NCBI GenBank assembly: GCA_025963425.1
Contig: JAOPUQ010000430.1
Span: 1 to 7,154, forward strand
DNA: 7,154 bases
Direction: 5' to 3'
Origin: Modestobacter sp.
GTDB lineage: Bacteria; Actinomycetota; Actinomycetes; Mycobacteriales; Geodermatophilaceae
In this document: positions 5,609 to 7,154 of the stretch, piece after piece
How the letters are laid out: each line of letters opens with the position of its first letter
Numbering within the stretch: position 1 is the first letter of the stretch
Translations under genes and position numbers: made by a program
Notes under the pieces: generated by a model
Seen by the model: only the letters and a program-made list of their open reading frames with translations
What the model was told of the DNA's origin: nothing
The model's database searches: none

Positions 5609-7081
5609 ATGACGACCGATGTCGAGAGCAGCGCGGTGGTCCCGACGCCGGCCCCGGTGACGGTGCCGCCCACCGGCCCGGCTCGCGCCGCCGCCCCCGT
5701 CCCGCCCGTGGCCGTGACGCCGGTCCCGTCGCCTGCGCCGCACACCCGGGCGAGCCGGCTGGCAGCGCATGCCCCGTCGGCCCTGCTGGTGGCCGTCGAC
5801 GTGGTCGCGTTCACCGGCGCGATGCTGCTGACCGGCACCCAGGGGTACAAGACGCTCACCGTGCTCGCCCTGGTGGTGGCCTTCTTCCACAACGCCGACC
5901 TCTACCGGGCCCGGCTGAACCTGTCGGTGCTGGACGACACCCCGGCGATCGTCGGCCGGTCGCTGGCCGCCGGTGCGGGTGCCATGGTCCTGGGCGGCCT
6001 CGGCGACGGGCTGGCGGGCACGGCGCGGCTGGGAACCGCGCTGGTGTTCGGGGCGCTGTCCCTGGCGGGCCGCGCCCTCGCCTACGACGCCATCCGGGTG
6101 ACCCGGCGCCGCCACCGGCTGCGCCAGCGGACGCTGCTGCTGGGCGCCGGCACGCTGGCCGGATCGCTGGGGCGGAACCTGCTGGCCCACCCCGAGTACG
6201 GGCTGCAGCCCGAGGGCCTGCTCGACGACGACCCGCTGCTGGCCGAGGAGGAACGCCCCGTCCCCGTGCTCGGCGGCTACGCCGACCTGTCCCGGGTGGT
6301 GCTCGAGCACGACATCGACGTCGTGATCGTCACCTACGGCTCGGTGCGGGAGCCCTCGATGGTGGCGATGCTGCGGACCTGCGACCGGCTGTCCTGCGAG
6401 ATCTTCTTCGTGCCGCGGCTCTACGAGCTGCACGCGCTGACCAAGGACACCGAGGTCCTGTGGGGCCTGCCGCTGGTGCGACTGCGGCGGGCGCCGTTCC
6501 GCACCGGCGCCTGGACCGGCAAGCGGGTGGGGGATGCGGTCATCGCCGCCGTCGCCCTGCTGCTGCTGGCCCCGGTGATGGTGCCGTGCGCCCTGCTCAG
6601 CCGGTGGGAGACCGGGTCGGCGCTGTTCCGCCAGACCCGGATCGGGCTGGACGGCCGGCCCTTCACGCTGCTGAAGTTCTGCTCGCTGCGCCCGGCGCCG
6701 GGCACGGAGCCCGGCAAGCGCTGGAACATCGCGCAGGACCAGGGGCTGCGGCCCTTCGGCAAGTTCCTGCGCCGTACGTCACTGGACGAGCTCCCGCAGC
6801 TGTGGAACGTGCTGCGCGGCGACATGAGCCTGGTCGGCCCCCGGCCCGAGCGGCCCTACTTCGTCGACGAGTTCACCCGGCAGTACCCCTGGTACGACGC
6901 CCGCCACCGGGTTCCGGTCGGGCTCACCGGGTGGGCGCAGGTGCACGGGCTCCGCGGTGACACGTCGATCGCCGACCGGGCCCGCTTCGACAACATGTAC
7001 ATCCAGAACTGGTCGATGTGGGGCGACATCAAGATCATGTGTCGCACGGTCGGCGAGGTCCTCCGGGCGGCGGGCCGATGA
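5609..7081 (+). CDS. Polyprenyl-phosphate sugar-phosphate transferase (exopolysaccharide priming enzyme)
   Basis: This 490-residue membrane enzyme transfers a sugar-1-phosphate from a nucleotide sugar to undecaprenyl-type phosphate, the first committed step of exopolysaccharide assembly (WcaJ/WbaP-type). A Pro/Ala/Val-rich, probably cytoplasmic tail (1-50) is followed by hydrophobic segments near 57-76, 81-94, 113-133 and 140-158. A Rossmann-like domain comes next (LLLGAGTLAGSLGRNLL, 176-192). The catalytic bacterial-transferase domain begins at GKRVGDA (304-310), has a membrane-inserted helix at about 311-331, then FRQTRIGLDGRPF (340-352), the catalytic pair D393-E394 in RRTSLDELPQLWN, RGDMSLVGPRPE (403-414), GLTGWAQVHGLRG (438-450) and NWSMWGDIKI (467-476). 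Length and order match the full-size family. One oddity is that the usual KFRSM reads KFCSL (356-360). ATG 5609 is the only start in this open stretch (in-frame stop at 5558), and its ribosome binding site is weak. The sugar specificity cannot be read from the sequence. Confidence 0.93.
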   Translation: MTTDVESSAVVPTPAPVTVPPTGPARAAAPVPPVAVTPVPSPAPHTRASRLAAHAPSALLVAVDVVAFTGAMLLTGTQGYKTLTVLALVVAFFHNADLYRARLNLSVLDDTPAIVGRSLAAGAGAMVLGGLGDGLAGTARLGTALVFGALSLAGRALAYDAIRVTRRRHRLRQRTLLLGAGTLAGSLGRNLLAHPEYGLQPEGLLDDDPLLAEEERPVPVLGGYADLSRVVLEHDIDVVIVTYGSVREPSMVAMLRTCDRLSCEIFFVPRLYELHALTKDTEVLWGLPLVRLRRAPFRTGAWTGKRVGDAVIAAVALLLLAPVMVPCALLSRWETGSALFRQTRIGLDGRPFTLLKFCSLRPAPGTEPGKRWNIAQDQGLRPFGKFLRRTSLDELPQLWNVLRGDMSLVGPRPERPYFVDEFTRQYPWYDARHRVPVGLTGWAQVHGLRGDTSIADRARFDNMYIQNWSMWGDIKIMCRTVGEVLRAAGR

Positions 7082-7154
7082 TCGACCGCGCCCTGGGTGG
7101 GCGGTGCCGCGGCGCACCTCCCGCGGCCCCCCGCCGCCGGCCCCGCCCCCGGCC
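7078..7154 (+). CDS. Possible start of a further gene, cut off by the window edge
   Basis: ATG 7078-7080 overlaps the transferase stop as ATGA, the usual arrangement for coupled genes in such operons, and the frame stays open to the window end (25 full codons). The visible peptide begins MIDRALGGRCRG and becomes rich in Pro, Arg and Ala, which could equally be non-coding GC-rich sequence. No homology can be judged. A hairpin in the same stretch argues for the non-coding reading. Confidence 0.22.
   Translation, partial: MIDRALGGRCRGAPPAAPRRRPRPR
7106..7127. other. GC-rich hairpin after the transferase gene
   Basis: GCCGCGG (7106-7112) pairs with CCGCGGC (7121-7127) around an 8-base loop, starting 24 bases after the transferase stop. 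No T tract is visible before the window ends. It could be a U-less terminator or chance in very GC-rich sequence, and it competes with the reading of this stretch as the start of another gene. Confidence 0.25.

Noticed and set aside
5603..5621. CGACCGATG occurring twice around the transferase start
   Set aside because: A 9-base repeat 10 bases apart is easily produced by chance in this composition. The second ATG is out of frame, so it offers no alternative start.
3622..5892. A 756-residue open frame on the - strand, and other long - strand frames at 555-1805, 2663-3907 and 5360-6433
   Set aside because: They lie opposite genes with clear family motifs, have low-complexity Arg/Gly/Pro/Ala-rich translations and show no recognisable domain. 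Long antisense frames are expected at this GC content.

Overview
The window comes from a high-GC Gram-positive chromosome. Codons end almost always in G or C, and the proteins most resemble those of Actinomycetota. A Geodermatophilaceae-like relative is my guess, but the sequence alone does not fix the genus. All supportable genes lie on the + strand, in three blocks separated by two intergenic regions of roughly 250-290 bases. I see no tRNA, rRNA, insertion sequence, phage gene or CRISPR array.

Block 1 (1-2042) is the end of a sulfate-activation operon. It holds the 3' part of cysD, overlapping by one base a complete stand-alone cysN, and closes with a very strong intrinsic terminator. Together the two products make ATP sulfurylase, which forms adenylylsulfate (APS) from sulfate.

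Block 2 (about 2067-4390) is a small signalling module. It encodes a 231-residue soluble histidine kinase with no sensor domain, a NarL/LuxR-type response regulator with a complete phosphorylation site, and a second NarL/LuxR-type regulator. The second regulator's receiver has lost its phosphoacceptor aspartate and one acidic-pocket aspartate but keeps an intact DNA-binding domain. The upstream region carries two adjacent inverted repeats. The gap between the regulators carries a perfect 10-bp inverted repeat that spans the first stop codon and could compete with a hairpin masking the second gene's ribosome binding site.

Block 3 (4408-7081, perhaps beyond) is the start of a surface or exopolysaccharide operon. 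It encodes a sugar-nucleotide epimerase of the extended SDR family (UDP-glucuronate 4-epimerase-like) and, 34 bases later, a membrane polyprenyl-phosphate sugar-phosphate transferase that would start glycan assembly on the lipid carrier. The upstream region has an exact 12-bp direct repeat and a dyad, both operator-like. A further gene may begin by ATGA overlap at 7078, but only 77 bases of it are visible.

The most interesting hypothesis is that the kinase plus canonical/degenerate regulator pair controls the adjacent polysaccharide genes, with the degenerate regulator working without phosphorylation. Gene order and site-like repeats suggest this, but nothing in the sequence proves it. No clearly novel system such as a new defence or mobile element is visible.
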